From Isoptericola croceus (GTDB taxonomy: Bacteria > Actinomycetota > Actinomycetes > Actinomycetales > Cellulomonadaceae): DNA of 64,000 nucleotides. The notes under the pieces were generated by a model. It was not told the DNA's origin, did not search any database, and saw only the letters and a list, made by a program, of their open reading frames with translations. The stretch is taken from the NCBI RefSeq assembly GCF_029382255.1, contig NZ_JARLLG010000001.1:1116001-1180000 (forward strand). Direction: 5' to 3'. Position numbers and translations under genes: made by a program. This document shows, one piece after another, positions 56,515-64,000 of the stretch. Within the stretch, counting starts at the first letter, position 1, and each line of letters starts with the position of its first letter.

Positions 56515-57300
56515 TCAGTCCAGATCGACGACGTCGGGATCGAGCGGGTCCGGGTCGGGCTCGAGCAGTGCCGCGTCGTCGTGCCGGACGTTGCCGACGC
56601 GTGCGCCGACCGGGCGCGTGCTCATCGCCACCGGTTCGTCGGCGAGGAGCGTCACGGCGTCCTCGGCGCCGACGGCGGGGTCGAGCCAGGTGTCCCACGA
56701 CCTGGCCGGGAGGGTGACCGGCATGCGGTCGTGGATCCGTTCCAGGCCGGCGGTGGCCGCCGTCGTGATGATCGTGGTGGACACCAGCCACCGGTCGGGG
56801 TCGTCGGCGGAGCGACGACGGTCCCGCCAGAACTCGTAGAGGCCGGCGAAGGCCGCGACGCCGTCGTCGGCCGGGTGGATCCAGTAGGGCTGCTTGGGGG
56901 CCTTGCGCGTGCCGGTCGGTAGGTCGAGCTTGCGCCACTCGAAGTAGCCGTCGGCCGGTACGAGGCACCGCCGCACGGCCAGAGGCTTGGCGAAGGCCGG
57001 CTTGTCCAGCAGCGTCTCGCTGCGGGCGTTGATCATGCGGGGTCCCACGCCGGGATCCTTGGCCCACGAGGGGACGAGGCCCCAGCGGGCGCGGCGCATC
57101 GAGCGGGTGATCTCGCCCGCCGTCGTGCTGCCGTCGGCCAGGCGTTCGCGGCGCGGCCGCTCGACGACGATCCGGACGTCGTCCGTCGGGGCGACGTTCC
57201 AGCGGGGTCCGAGCAGGCGGGCGTCCTCGGCGATCTCCGCGATCGCGAAGTCGTCGGCCAGTGACTGGTCGTCGGTGAACGAGGCGTACCTACCGCACAT
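56515..57300 (-). CDS. SOS response-associated peptidase family protein (YedK/HMCES)
   Basis: Crosslinks to abasic sites in single-stranded DNA to protect them. 261 residues. Starts MCGRY, with C2 as the nucleophile after Met removal. The catalytic set continues with WNVAPT (Asn), INARSET (Glu) and HDRMPVTLP (His). The ATG is fixed by the need for Cys at position 2, though the frame opens 20 codons earlier. A GACCAT box 6 bases upstream suggests a leaderless message. Confidence 0.95.
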   Translation of the reverse strand: MCGRYASFTDDQSLADDFAIAEIAEDARLLGPRWNVAPTDDVRIVVERPRRERLADGSTTAGEITRSMRRARWGLVPSWAKDPGVGPRMINARSETLLDKPAFAKPLAVRRCLVPADGYFEWRKLDLPTGTRKAPKQPYWIHPADDGVAAFAGLYEFWRDRRRSADDPDRWLVSTTIITTAATAGLERIHDRMPVTLPARSWDTWLDPAVGAEDAVTLLADEPVAMSTRPVGARVGNVRHDDAALLEPDPDPLDPDVVDLD

Positions 57301-57394
57301 GTTCCTATGGTCGCGCGAGCCACCGACAGGCGCGGTGGAAGTCCCGGTGAGCGGCATCACGGCGAAATCCGTCGCAGGGGTCGTATCGTTTCGA

Positions 57395-57400
57395 TAACAT
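57395..57400 (+). promoter_or_regulatory. Leaderless -10 for the MFS gene
   Basis: TAACAT followed by 7 bases and ATG at 57408. It includes the first two bases of the alternative ATG 57399, which argues against that start. Confidence 0.5.
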
Positions 57401-57407
57401 GGTCGCC

Positions 57408-58637
57408 ATGCCCGAGAACCCTGCCGCGCCCCGGCGCGCCCGCTCGACCTTCCGCTGGGTCGTCATGCTCGGTTCCCTCGCGGCCATCCCTGCCTTCACG
57501 GTCGACATGTACCTGCCGTCGTTGCCGGAGATCGCCACGGATCTCGGCTCCAGCGCCACGTTCGCCGCGCTGTCCGTCTCCATCATGCTCGTCGGGGGCG
57601 CGGCGGGACAGCTCGTCATCGGCCCGCTCTCGGACCGGTACGGCCGCCGTCGCCCCCTGATGTGGGGGCTGGCGATGCACGTCGTCACCTCGCTGCTGTG
57701 CGCCGTGGCACCCAACATGACCGTGCTCGTCGGGCTCCGGCTGCTGCAGGGCTTCTTCAACGCGGCGTGCGGGGTCGCGGCGATGGCCATCGTGCGAGAC
57801 CGATTCGTCGGTTCGGAGGCGGCACGCATCCTGTCGCGCCTGATGCTCATCATCGGGATCGCGCCGCTGCTCGCGCCGACCTTCGGTTCCGCCGTCGCCG
57901 AGATCGCCTCGTGGCGCTGGGTGTTCGGTGTGCTGGCCATCCTCGGCGTCGCGATGGGCATCGTCGTGTGGCGGTTCCTGCCCGAGACGCACCCCGTGGC
58001 GCGCCGGTCGGCCGGTGGGGCGCGCACCGTCGTCGGCGGGTACGGCCACCTCCTGCGCGACCGCCACTTCATGGCGCTCGCGCTGCTGCCCGGTCTCGGC
58101 ATGGCGGTGCTCATGAGCTACGTCGTGACCTCGCCCTTCGTGTTCCAGGAGGTCTACGGGCTCAGCCACGGGCAGTTCTCCCTGCTGTTCGCCGTGAACG
58201 GCGTCGGGCTGGTGGCCTCCGCACAGATCAACGCGTCGCTCGTCCGCCGTGTGGCTCCGATCCGGATCCTGCGGACCGCGCTCGTGATGCAGGGCTTCTT
58301 CGCCGTCGTGCTGCTGGTCGTGGCGCTCACCGGCGCCGGCGGGATCGTCGGCCTGCTCGCCGCGCTGTGGGTCGTCCTCGCCTTCACCGGCCTCGTCCCG
58401 GCCAACGCCTCGGCCATCGCCCTGTCGCGGCACGGAGAGCGGGCCGGCACCGCCGCAGCGGTCATCGGTGCGGTGCAGTCCGGTGTCGCCGGTCTGGTGT
58501 CGCCGCTCGCCGGGGCGTTGGGCGGGGGCGCGGTCGCGATGACGTCGGTCATGCTCGGCGCCTGGATCTGCGCCATCGCCGTGCTCGCGTTCGCCACGCC
58601 GGCCTTCAGGCGAGGCGGCTGGGTCCAGCTGGCATAG
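57408..58637 (+). CDS. Bcr/CflA family MFS drug exporter
   Basis: 409 residues, twelve predicted helices. First helix AIPAFTVDMYLPSLPEIATDLG is the Bcr/CflA signature. The MFS loop GPLSDRYGRRRPLMWG follows helix 2, and RLLQGFFNAACGVAAMAIVRD is the helix 4 proton-site region. Proton-driven efflux of drugs or metabolites; substrate unknown. No regulator gene is adjacent. Start 57408 preferred on the -10 position; the usual call would be 57399. Confidence 0.9.
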   Translation: MPENPAAPRRARSTFRWVVMLGSLAAIPAFTVDMYLPSLPEIATDLGSSATFAALSVSIMLVGGAAGQLVIGPLSDRYGRRRPLMWGLAMHVVTSLLCAVAPNMTVLVGLRLLQGFFNAACGVAAMAIVRDRFVGSEAARILSRLMLIIGIAPLLAPTFGSAVAEIASWRWVFGVLAILGVAMGIVVWRFLPETHPVARRSAGGARTVVGGYGHLLRDRHFMALALLPGLGMAVLMSYVVTSPFVFQEVYGLSHGQFSLLFAVNGVGLVASAQINASLVRRVAPIRILRTALVMQGFFAVVLLVVALTGAGGIVGLLAALWVVLAFTGLVPANASAIALSRHGERAGTAAAVIGAVQSGVAGLVSPLAGALGGGAVAMTSVMLGAWICAIAVLAFATPAFRRGGWVQLA

Positions 58638-58713
58638 CAGACTTCACCCGGTCGCCCCTCAGGTTTCACCCGGGGTTCGGCCCCGCGCTGCCCTGGCCCG
58701 GTGGTATCGGGGC

Positions 58714-61011
58714 ATGCGCACAACAACGAGGTCGGCACGCCTTGCCCGTACCGTCGCGTCCGGTGCCGCCGCGACGCTCCTGCTCCTTGCGGCGAGCGCG
58801 CCGGCGAGCGCGGGGTCAGCACCCGGCGGAGACCGTCCCGGGGGTGATCGGCACGGGGGTGATCGGCACGGGAGCGGCGGCCACGGGGTCTCCAGCCACC
58901 GGGTGCCGGTCCTGGAGGGACGCGCGACGCTCAGCGCGGACTTCCTGGCCGAGGGCCCGCCGTCGGGCGCCGACGCCTCGCCCGCGAACGGCCGCCAGGG
59001 CCCGTGGGACGGCCAGGTCATCCCCGGCTTCTCCGCCATGGTCGACAACGGTGACGGCACCTTCTGGGCCCAGCCGGACAACGGCTTCGGCACGCAGGCC
59101 AACAGCGCGGACTTCCTGCTGCGCAACTACCTCGTCCGGCCCGACTGGGACACCGGTACGAGCGGTGGCTCCGGCGACATCGAGATCCTGGACCACATCG
59201 ACTACGACGACGCGAACGGCGTGCTCGACTTCCCGATCGTGAACGAGGACACCGACGAACGGCTCCTGACCGGTGCGGACTTCGACATCGAGTCCGTGGT
59301 GCGCGCCAAGGACGGGACGTTCTGGGTCGGCGAGGAGTTCGGGCCGTTCGTGCTGCACTTCGACGCGAGCGGCACGCTCCTCGACGCACCCGTGCCGCTG
59401 CCCGGCGGCCTGAAGTCCCCGCAGAGCCCGTACCTGGCCGACGGCGAGACGCCCGGCGTGCGGGCCAGCAGCGGTTTCGAGGCGATGAGCGCCTCGCCGA
59501 ACGGGCGCTACCTCTACCCGGTGATCGAGAACACGCTCGTTGGCGAGACGGACGAGCGCCGCCGGGTGATCTATGAGCTCGACACGCGCACCGGCGAGTA
59601 CACCGACCGCACGTGGAGCTACCAGACGGACCTGCCGGGGAACCTCGTGGGCGACTCGTTCACCGTCGGCAAGGACCGGTTCTGGTTCGTCGAGCGCGAC
59701 AACTGGGACGGCGAGGCATCCGTCATCAAGCGCGTCTACGAGGTGAACCTGCGCCGCACCGACGACGAAGGCTTCGTCAGCAAAGAGCTCGTGCTCGACG
59801 CGCTCGGCGTCGCCAACCCGCGCGGCATCGGCGCGGGCACAGGCTACGGCCTGGGGGAGACGTACTCCCTGCCCGTGCAGTCGTTCGAGACCGTGCTGCG
59901 CCTGCGCGACGGCCGCATCCTCATCGGCAACGACAACAACTACCCGGGCAACGACGCGCGGAACCCGGGCGAGCCGGACGACACCGAGCTGGCGCTGATC
60001 GACTTGCGGCGCGAGCGGGTACGCGACGACGGCGTGACCGTCGTCGGGCACCGCGGCGCGTCGGGCTACCGGCCCGAGCACACGATCGCCGCGTACGAGC
60101 AGGCGATCCTGCAGTGCGCCGACTACATCGAGCCCGACGTCGTCGCCACCAAGGACGGGGTGCTCGTCGCCCGTCACGAGAACGAGATCGGCGGCACGAC
60201 GAACGTCGCCGACCGGCCCGAGTTCGCCGAGCGCCGCACGACCAAGGTCATCGACGGGCGCTCGGTCACGGGCTGGTTCACCGAGGACTTCACGCTCGCC
60301 GAGCTGCGCACCCTGCGCGCCGTCGAACGCCTCGGTGAGCTGCGCCCCGGCAGCGCCGCGTTCGACGGGCTGTACCAGGTGCCGACGCTCGACGAGGTCC
60401 TCGACCTCGCGCGCCGCTCGCGAACCTGCGACGGCCAGGCCGTCGGCGTCTATCCCGAGACCAAGCACCCGACCTACTTCGACTCGATCGGTCTGTCCCT
60501 GGAGGAGCCGTTGGTCGCCGAGCTGGAGGCGAACGGCCTCGATTCGCGGCGCGACCCGGTGATCCTGCAGTCGTTCGAGATCGGCAACCTGCGCGAGCTC
60601 GACGCGATGACCGACGTGCGGCTCGTGCAGCTCGTCTCGGCGAGCGGCGCGCCGTACGACCTCGTGGCTGCGGGCGAGGACACCACGTACGCCGACCTCG
60701 TCACGCGGCGAGGGCTGCGGGACATCTCCCGGTATGCCGATGGTCTCGGCGCCGCCAAGGACGTGCTGATCCCGCGTGACGCCGACGGCACGCTCGGCGA
60801 GCCGACGTCGGTCATTCGTGACGCCCACCGTGCCGGGCTGGAGGTGCACGGCTGGACGTTCCGCGCGGAGAACACGTTCCTGCCGGCCGAGTACCGCTCC
60901 TCGGGCGACCCGGCCGAGCACGGTGACCTGGCGGGCGAGGTCGAGGCCTTCCTCGACGCCGGGATGGACGGGTACTTCACCGACCAGCCGGACGCCGCGA
61001 CAGCCGGCTAG
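58714..61011 (+). CDS. Secreted phytase-like esterase / glycerophosphodiester phosphodiesterase fusion
   Basis: 765 residues with a signal peptide (about 1-33, ending ASA). A Gly/His/Asp repeat linker (about 35-58) leads to an esterase-like-activity-of-phytase beta-propeller domain (about 65-430: GFSAMVDNGDGTFW, FDIESVVRAKDGTFWVGEEFGPFV, PRGIGAGTGYG, GNDNNYPGND). The C-terminal 320 residues are a GDPD: GHRGASGYRPEHT, EPDVVATKDGVLVARHE with catalytic Glu/Asp/His, YPETKHP, VHGWTFRAEN, DGYFTDQP. It should release phosphate compounds outside the cell, serving phosphate or glycerol supply. A TGGTAT box lies 6 bases before the ATG. Confidence 0.9.
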   Translation: MRTTTRSARLARTVASGAAATLLLLAASAPASAGSAPGGDRPGGDRHGGDRHGSGGHGVSSHRVPVLEGRATLSADFLAEGPPSGADASPANGRQGPWDGQVIPGFSAMVDNGDGTFWAQPDNGFGTQANSADFLLRNYLVRPDWDTGTSGGSGDIEILDHIDYDDANGVLDFPIVNEDTDERLLTGADFDIESVVRAKDGTFWVGEEFGPFVLHFDASGTLLDAPVPLPGGLKSPQSPYLADGETPGVRASSGFEAMSASPNGRYLYPVIENTLVGETDERRRVIYELDTRTGEYTDRTWSYQTDLPGNLVGDSFTVGKDRFWFVERDNWDGEASVIKRVYEVNLRRTDDEGFVSKELVLDALGVANPRGIGAGTGYGLGETYSLPVQSFETVLRLRDGRILIGNDNNYPGNDARNPGEPDDTELALIDLRRERVRDDGVTVVGHRGASGYRPEHTIAAYEQAILQCADYIEPDVVATKDGVLVARHENEIGGTTNVADRPEFAERRTTKVIDGRSVTGWFTEDFTLAELRTLRAVERLGELRPGSAAFDGLYQVPTLDEVLDLARRSRTCDGQAVGVYPETKHPTYFDSIGLSLEEPLVAELEANGLDSRRDPVILQSFEIGNLRELDAMTDVRLVQLVSASGAPYDLVAAGEDTTYADLVTRRGLRDISRYADGLGAAKDVLIPRDADGTLGEPTSVIRDAHRAGLEVHGWTFRAENTFLPAEYRSSGDPAEHGDLAGEVEAFLDAGMDGYFTDQPDAATAG
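58839..58868 (+). repeat. Tandem 15-base repeat in the fusion gene
   Basis: Two perfect copies of CGGGGGTGATCGGCA encode the GDRHG repeats of the linker. Unit length is a multiple of three, so copy changes would keep the frame. Confidence 0.85.
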
Positions 61012-61114
61012 CGGCACACCCTGGACCGGTGGTCCCGGCGGCCGGGCTCGTGAAGGTGCCGTGAAACGGGAGGTGTCAGGACTCGCCCGGCAGGCCTGGT
61101 GTCCACCTCCGGCA

Positions 61115-61120
61115 TAGGGT
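61115..61120 (+). promoter_or_regulatory. Leaderless -10 for the LCP gene
   Basis: TAGGGT followed by 6 bases and GTG at 61127. Confidence 0.5.
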
Positions 61121-61126
61121 GACGGT

Positions 61127-62389
61127 GTGGAGAACGTCAATCCCCGGCACGCGGGACCCCATGCCGGGCACCGGGTCCTGCGGTGGACAGCCCTCGGGCT
61201 GACGGGGGTCCTGGCACTCGTCACCTCTGGCGCGGTCGCCGCGTACGTCGACCTGCGCAACCAGATCGAGGTGTCCGACGTCGACGCTCTCCTCGGACGT
61301 GACGGACCCGAGCCGCAGGCCGAGCCGGCGGAGCCGGAGGACCCGAGCGATCCGTTCGCCGGCGAGGCGCTCAACATCCTCGTGATGGGTACCGACTTCC
61401 GCGACGCGGCGAACGCGGCGCTCGCCGGGTCCGGGGACGAGTTCAACTCCGACACCACGCTCGTGGTGCACATCAGCGGAGACCGCACGCGGATCGAGGC
61501 CGTGTCCATCCCGCGCGACTCGTTGGTGGACATCCCTGCCTGCCCGCGCCCGGACGGCAGCACGACGTCACCCCAGTACGGCGCCATGTTCAACACGGCG
61601 TTCGCGATCGGTGGTGGCCCGGAGCAGGACGTCACGGGTGCCGCGGCGTGCACGATCCTCACGGTCGAGGCGTTGACCGGCCTGGGGATCGACGACCACG
61701 TGGTGGTCAAGATGAACGGCGTCGTCGACATCGTCGACGCGATCGGTGGCGTGCCCATGTGCCTGCCGGAACCGGTCGTCGGTGACCGCCGCTACAGCGA
61801 CCTGGAGCTCGCCGCCGGCGAGCAGGTGCTCGACGGTGCGACGGCGATCCAGTTCCTGCGGGTGCGCAAGGGGACCGGGATGGGGCTCGAGCTGGGCAGC
61901 GACCTCATGCGCATCGAACGGCAGCAGGCCTTCGTCGACGCCATGCTGCGCGAGGTGCTGGCCCAGAACGTCATCACCGACACCGCCGCGCTGTACCGGA
62001 TGGTCCAGGCCGCACTGCGCGCCATGTCGACCAGCCCGGACCTGGCCAGCCCCACGGCGCTCGCCGGGCTCGCCTGGAGCGTACGCAACGTCGACCCCTC
62101 CGACATCGTCTTCGAGTCGGTCCCGGTGGTCGACGCCCCCTCCGACGCCAACCGCGTGGTGTGGACGGCGGAGGCGGCCGGGATCTGGGAGAGGCTCGAC
62201 GCGGACAAGCCGCTCGCCGAGGAGCCCGAGCCCAGCGCGTCGCCCTCGAGCCCGGAGGTCGATGGCCCGGACGTCGAGGACGCCGGGGCCGGGGGCGACG
62301 AGACGCAGGGCGGGGACGACGAGGCCGACACGTCGTCCACGCCCTCGCCGTCACCGAGCCCGTCGGTGCGGGCGGGCGTCTGTGCCTGA
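61127..62389 (+). CDS. LCP family cell-wall glycopolymer ligase
   Basis: 420 residues, LytR-CpsA-Psr family, attaching teichoic acid-like or other glycopolymers to peptidoglycan. One N-terminal membrane helix (about 18-40). LCP core: ALNILVMGTDFRD, DTTLVVHIS, IEAVSIPRDSLVDIP (conserved Arg and Asp), then the INGVVDIVDAIGG-type segment KMNGVVDIVDAIGGVPM and AIQFLRVRK. The C-terminal 70 residues are an acidic Ser/Pro tail. The LytR_C domain is absent. Confidence 0.93.
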   Translation: MENVNPRHAGPHAGHRVLRWTALGLTGVLALVTSGAVAAYVDLRNQIEVSDVDALLGRDGPEPQAEPAEPEDPSDPFAGEALNILVMGTDFRDAANAALAGSGDEFNSDTTLVVHISGDRTRIEAVSIPRDSLVDIPACPRPDGSTTSPQYGAMFNTAFAIGGGPEQDVTGAAACTILTVEALTGLGIDDHVVVKMNGVVDIVDAIGGVPMCLPEPVVGDRRYSDLELAAGEQVLDGATAIQFLRVRKGTGMGLELGSDLMRIERQQAFVDAMLREVLAQNVITDTAALYRMVQAALRAMSTSPDLASPTALAGLAWSVRNVDPSDIVFESVPVVDAPSDANRVVWTAEAAGIWERLDADKPLAEEPEPSASPSSPEVDGPDVEDAGAGGDETQGGDDEADTSSTPSPSPSPSVRAGVCA

Positions 62390-62400
62390 AGCCGCCCGCG

Positions 62401-62419
62401 CCTGACCTGTCCGGTCAGG
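62401..62419. terminator. Hairpin between the LCP and ArgP genes
   Basis: CCTGACC (62401-62407) pairs with GGTCAGG (62413-62419) around a 5-base loop; the right arm contains the argP stop codon. Confidence 0.55.
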
Positions 62420-63347
62420 TGTGCGCCGCGACCGGCGGCAGCACGCGGCGAGCCTGCTCCCGCAGGGCGTCCGTGACCCGGTCCAGCACGGCGGAGCGCA
62501 GCCGCCACTGCTGGAGGTGGAGCGGCACGTCGACGGTCTCCTCGGTGAGCCACGTGACGTCGTCGGCGGGCTCCAGCACGCTGAAGCGCTCGCCGACGCG
62601 GGGCAGAGGTCCCCACATGCCCCAACCCATGCCGGCGCGGACGGCCGCGAGGAACTCCGCGGTGGAGGGCACGTGGTGCCGGGGCGGGTCGGGCACGTCG
62701 GTGCCGGCCTCGCGTGCGACGATGCGCAGCCAGCGGTCCTGCAGGTCGTCGGTGCGGGCGAAGACCACCATGGGTGCCGTGCCGAGCGCCTCGGGCGTCG
62801 GGCCGTGGGGGAACCAGCGCTCGGCGAACGCGTGCGCGGCGGCCGGTCGGTAGCGGGTGACGCCGAGCGGGACCGAGGTGCAGCCCTGTACTGGCTCGCG
62901 CTGCGAGGTGACCGCCGCCATGACGACTCCCGCCGGCAGCAGCTCGACGGTGCGGTCCTGGTCGGCGACGTGCACGTCGAAGCAGACGCCGTCCACCGCG
63001 GACAGCGCCGGCACCAGCCACGTGGCGAGCGAGTCGGCGTTGACCGCGATCGGGACGGTGACCGGTCGTCCGGTGCCTTCGGCGTCGTCGACCGGGCCGA
63101 GCTCGGCGGCGGCCTCCGCGCCGAGCAGCTCGACCTGCCGGGCCAGGCGCAGCAGCGTCCGGCCCGGCGCGGTCGGCGCCGTCGGGCGGGTCCGCTGCAC
63201 CAGCACGGTGCCCGCGGCGTTCTCGAGCGCCCGGACCCGCTGACTGACCGCCGACGGCGTGACGTGCAGCGCCCGGGCCGCGGCCTCGAACGATCCTTCG
63301 GTGACGACGGTGGCGAGCGCCGCGAGCTGTCCTGAGTCCCATCGCAT
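62415..63347 (-). CDS. argP: LysR family regulator ArgP/LysG
   Basis: 310 residues. The winged HTH at 1-60 (LAALATVVTEGSFEAAARALHVTPSAVSQRVRALE) and effector domain follow the ArgP/LysG pattern. It is divergent from a LysE exporter, the standard pairing in which lysine or arginine activates export. Start ATG 63347 is supported by a minus-strand AATACT box 6 bases upstream, inside the palindrome, which suggests autorepression. Confidence 0.92.
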   Translation of the reverse strand: MRWDSGQLAALATVVTEGSFEAAARALHVTPSAVSQRVRALENAAGTVLVQRTRPTAPTAPGRTLLRLARQVELLGAEAAAELGPVDDAEGTGRPVTVPIAVNADSLATWLVPALSAVDGVCFDVHVADQDRTVELLPAGVVMAAVTSQREPVQGCTSVPLGVTRYRPAAAHAFAERWFPHGPTPEALGTAPMVVFARTDDLQDRWLRIVAREAGTDVPDPPRHHVPSTAEFLAAVRAGMGWGMWGPLPRVGERFSVLEPADDVTWLTEETVDVPLHLQQWRLRSAVLDRVTDALREQARRVLPPVAAHT

Positions 63348-63350
63348 ACC

Positions 63351-63365
63351 TGAAGTATTACTTCA
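63351..63365. promoter_or_regulatory. ArgP operator palindrome with argP -10
   Basis: TGAAGT-ATT-ACTTCA, a perfect 6-bp inverted repeat of the LysR T-N11-A type. The argP -10 (63354-63359, minus strand) is within it; the lysE start is 56 bases downstream. Confidence 0.65.
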
Positions 63366-63408
63366 TCGAGCTCAAGATGTTTCGATGGACTTCATTCGAA
63401 CCTCTGCC

Positions 63409-63414
63409 TAGCGT
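63409..63414 (+). promoter_or_regulatory. Leaderless -10 for lysE
   Basis: TAGCGT followed by 6 bases and GTG at 63421. Confidence 0.45.
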
Positions 63415-63420
63415 CGAGAC

Positions 63421-64000
63421 GTGCTCACCTTCCTCGCCGGTCTCGGCCTCGGCCTGTCGCTCATCGTCGCCATCGGCGCCCAGAACGCCTTCGTGCTGCG
63501 CCAGGGCGTGCGCCGGGAGCACGTGGGCGTCGTGGTCGCGGTGTGCGCCGCCTCGGACGCGCTGCTCTACGCCGCCGGGGGAGCAGGTCTCGGCGCGCTG
63601 ATCGAGCAGCACCCGGGCTTCGTCGACGTGGCGCGCTGGGCGGGTGCCGCCGTCGTCCTCGGGTACGGCGCGCTGGCCGCCCGCCGGGCCTGGCGCGGCG
63701 GGGAAGAGCTCGAGGCCGCGCGCGACGCCGGTCAGCCCGACGCCGGACGGCGGCTGCGGCCCGTGCTGCTCACGGCGCTGGCGCTCACGTGGCTCAACCC
63801 GCACGTCTACCTGGACACCGTGGTGCTGCAGGGCTCGATCGCGGCCGGGTACGGCGACGACCGCTGGCTGTTCACCGGCGGCGCCGTGGTCTCGAGCGTG
63901 CTGTGGTTCGTGGGTCTCGGCTACGGGGCGCGGTACCTGGCCCCGCTGCTGCGCCGGCCGGGGGCCTGGCGGGTGGTCGACGCCGTGATCGCGCTCATCA
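63421..64000 (+). CDS. lysE: LysE/ArgO family amino-acid exporter (3' cut by window edge)
   Basis: 193 codons visible. Exports lysine and/or arginine. First helix FLAGLGLGLSLIVAIGAQNAFVLRQG is the LysE signature. ALTWLNPHVYLDTVVLQGSIA in the middle is the second conserved block. About five helices are visible and the reading frame is open at the edge; roughly 10-15 residues are missing by family length. Controlled by the divergent ArgP. Confidence 0.93.
   Translation, partial: MLTFLAGLGLGLSLIVAIGAQNAFVLRQGVRREHVGVVVAVCAASDALLYAAGGAGLGALIEQHPGFVDVARWAGAAVVLGYGALAARRAWRGGEELEAARDAGQPDAGRRLRPVLLTALALTWLNPHVYLDTVVLQGSIAAGYGDDRWLFTGGAVVSSVLWFVGLGYGARYLAPLLRRPGAWRVVDAVIALI

Noticed and set aside
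57399-57407. ATG 57399 as MFS start
   Set aside because: Two of its bases belong to the TAACAT -10 box that is correctly spaced for ATG 57408.
58839-58868. CRISPR-like or satellite repeat
   Set aside because: Only two 15-base units, inside a reading frame and encoding a GDRHG linker.
58816-61758. 980-codon open frame on the minus strand
   Set aside because: It is antisense to the phytase/GDPD fusion and LCP genes. Its translation is low-complexity Arg/Val/Asp-rich with no motif. Long stop-free antisense frames are expected at this GC content.

Overview
The window is a gene-dense, very GC-rich (about 70% or more by eye) chromosomal segment of an actinobacterium. Gene content and wording of the motifs fit the Micrococcales, probably near Cellulomonadaceae or Promicromonosporaceae, but the genus cannot be fixed from the sequence. 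Evidence includes an AccA3/AccD5/AccE acyl-CoA carboxylase, a SigE-RseA-HtrA-TatB stress block, DUF3117, LpdA, an Rv1264-like cyclase, and many GTG starts with GTGA/ATGA overlaps. There are no phage, transposase, CRISPR, tRNA or rRNA genes. No gene-free stretch exceeds 300 bases; the largest gaps (about 120-200 bases) hold promoters or hairpins and are described.

Layout. 1-9 kb: end of prephenate dehydrogenase, ferredoxin, DAP-pathway lysine genes (dapC, dapD, dapE), citrate synthase, LOG protein, a FolP2-type protein and DUF3117. 9-15 kb: methyltransferase divergent from sigE-rseA-htrA-tatB, then trpS, a 2H phosphoesterase and a YihY membrane protein. 16-20 kb: succinate dehydrogenase (sdhCDAB, minus strand), divergent from mannose-1-phosphate guanylyltransferase. 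21-30 kb: M20 amidohydrolase, then a nucleoside uptake and salvage operon (BmpA lipoprotein, ATPase, two permeases, cytidine deaminase, thymidine phosphorylase) with a cysteine-peptidase-like unknown. 30.5-33.7 kb: a ribbon-helix-helix regulator, a DUF4097 protein and a drug-type ABC exporter, preceded by a six-copy operator array. 33.7-43 kb: adenosine deaminase, deoC, a second ABC pair (DUF6297), a siderophore-interacting protein behind an iron box, phosphosugar mutase, purine nucleoside phosphorylase and LpdA. 43-55 kb: Nudix, AccA3, Maf, YitT, a small islet with a PH-like gene, AEC transporter, DUF885, PurN, AccE, AccD5 and BirA. 55-64 kb: adenylate cyclase, SRAP protein, Bcr-type MFS exporter, a phytase-like/GDPD fusion, an LCP protein, and ArgP with LysE.

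Themes. Nucleoside salvage is unusually complete: uptake, cdd, deoA, add, deoC, punA and phosphosugar mutase within about 19 kb. Carboxylase subunits, Maf and BirA sit close together, and the order sdh / cdd-deoA-add / pmm-punA-lpdA / accA3-maf-accD5-birA recalls the Mycobacterium tuberculosis Rv3279-Rv3319 region; dapD-dapE-log-folP2-DUF3117-MT-sigE-rseA-htrA-tatB recalls Rv1201-Rv1224.

Transcription signals are consistent across the window. Most genes that begin a transcription unit have a TANNNT-like box 6-8 bases before the start codon and no Shine-Dalgarno site, so leaderless transcription is probably common. Convergent genes are separated by GC-rich inverted repeats without U-tracts.

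The most unusual signals are the mirror-spaced TGRYRYCA array (30486-30559) controlling the RHH-DUF4097-ABC module, and a 754-base islet (46929-47682) that appears to have duplicated the 3' end of the AEC transporter gene.
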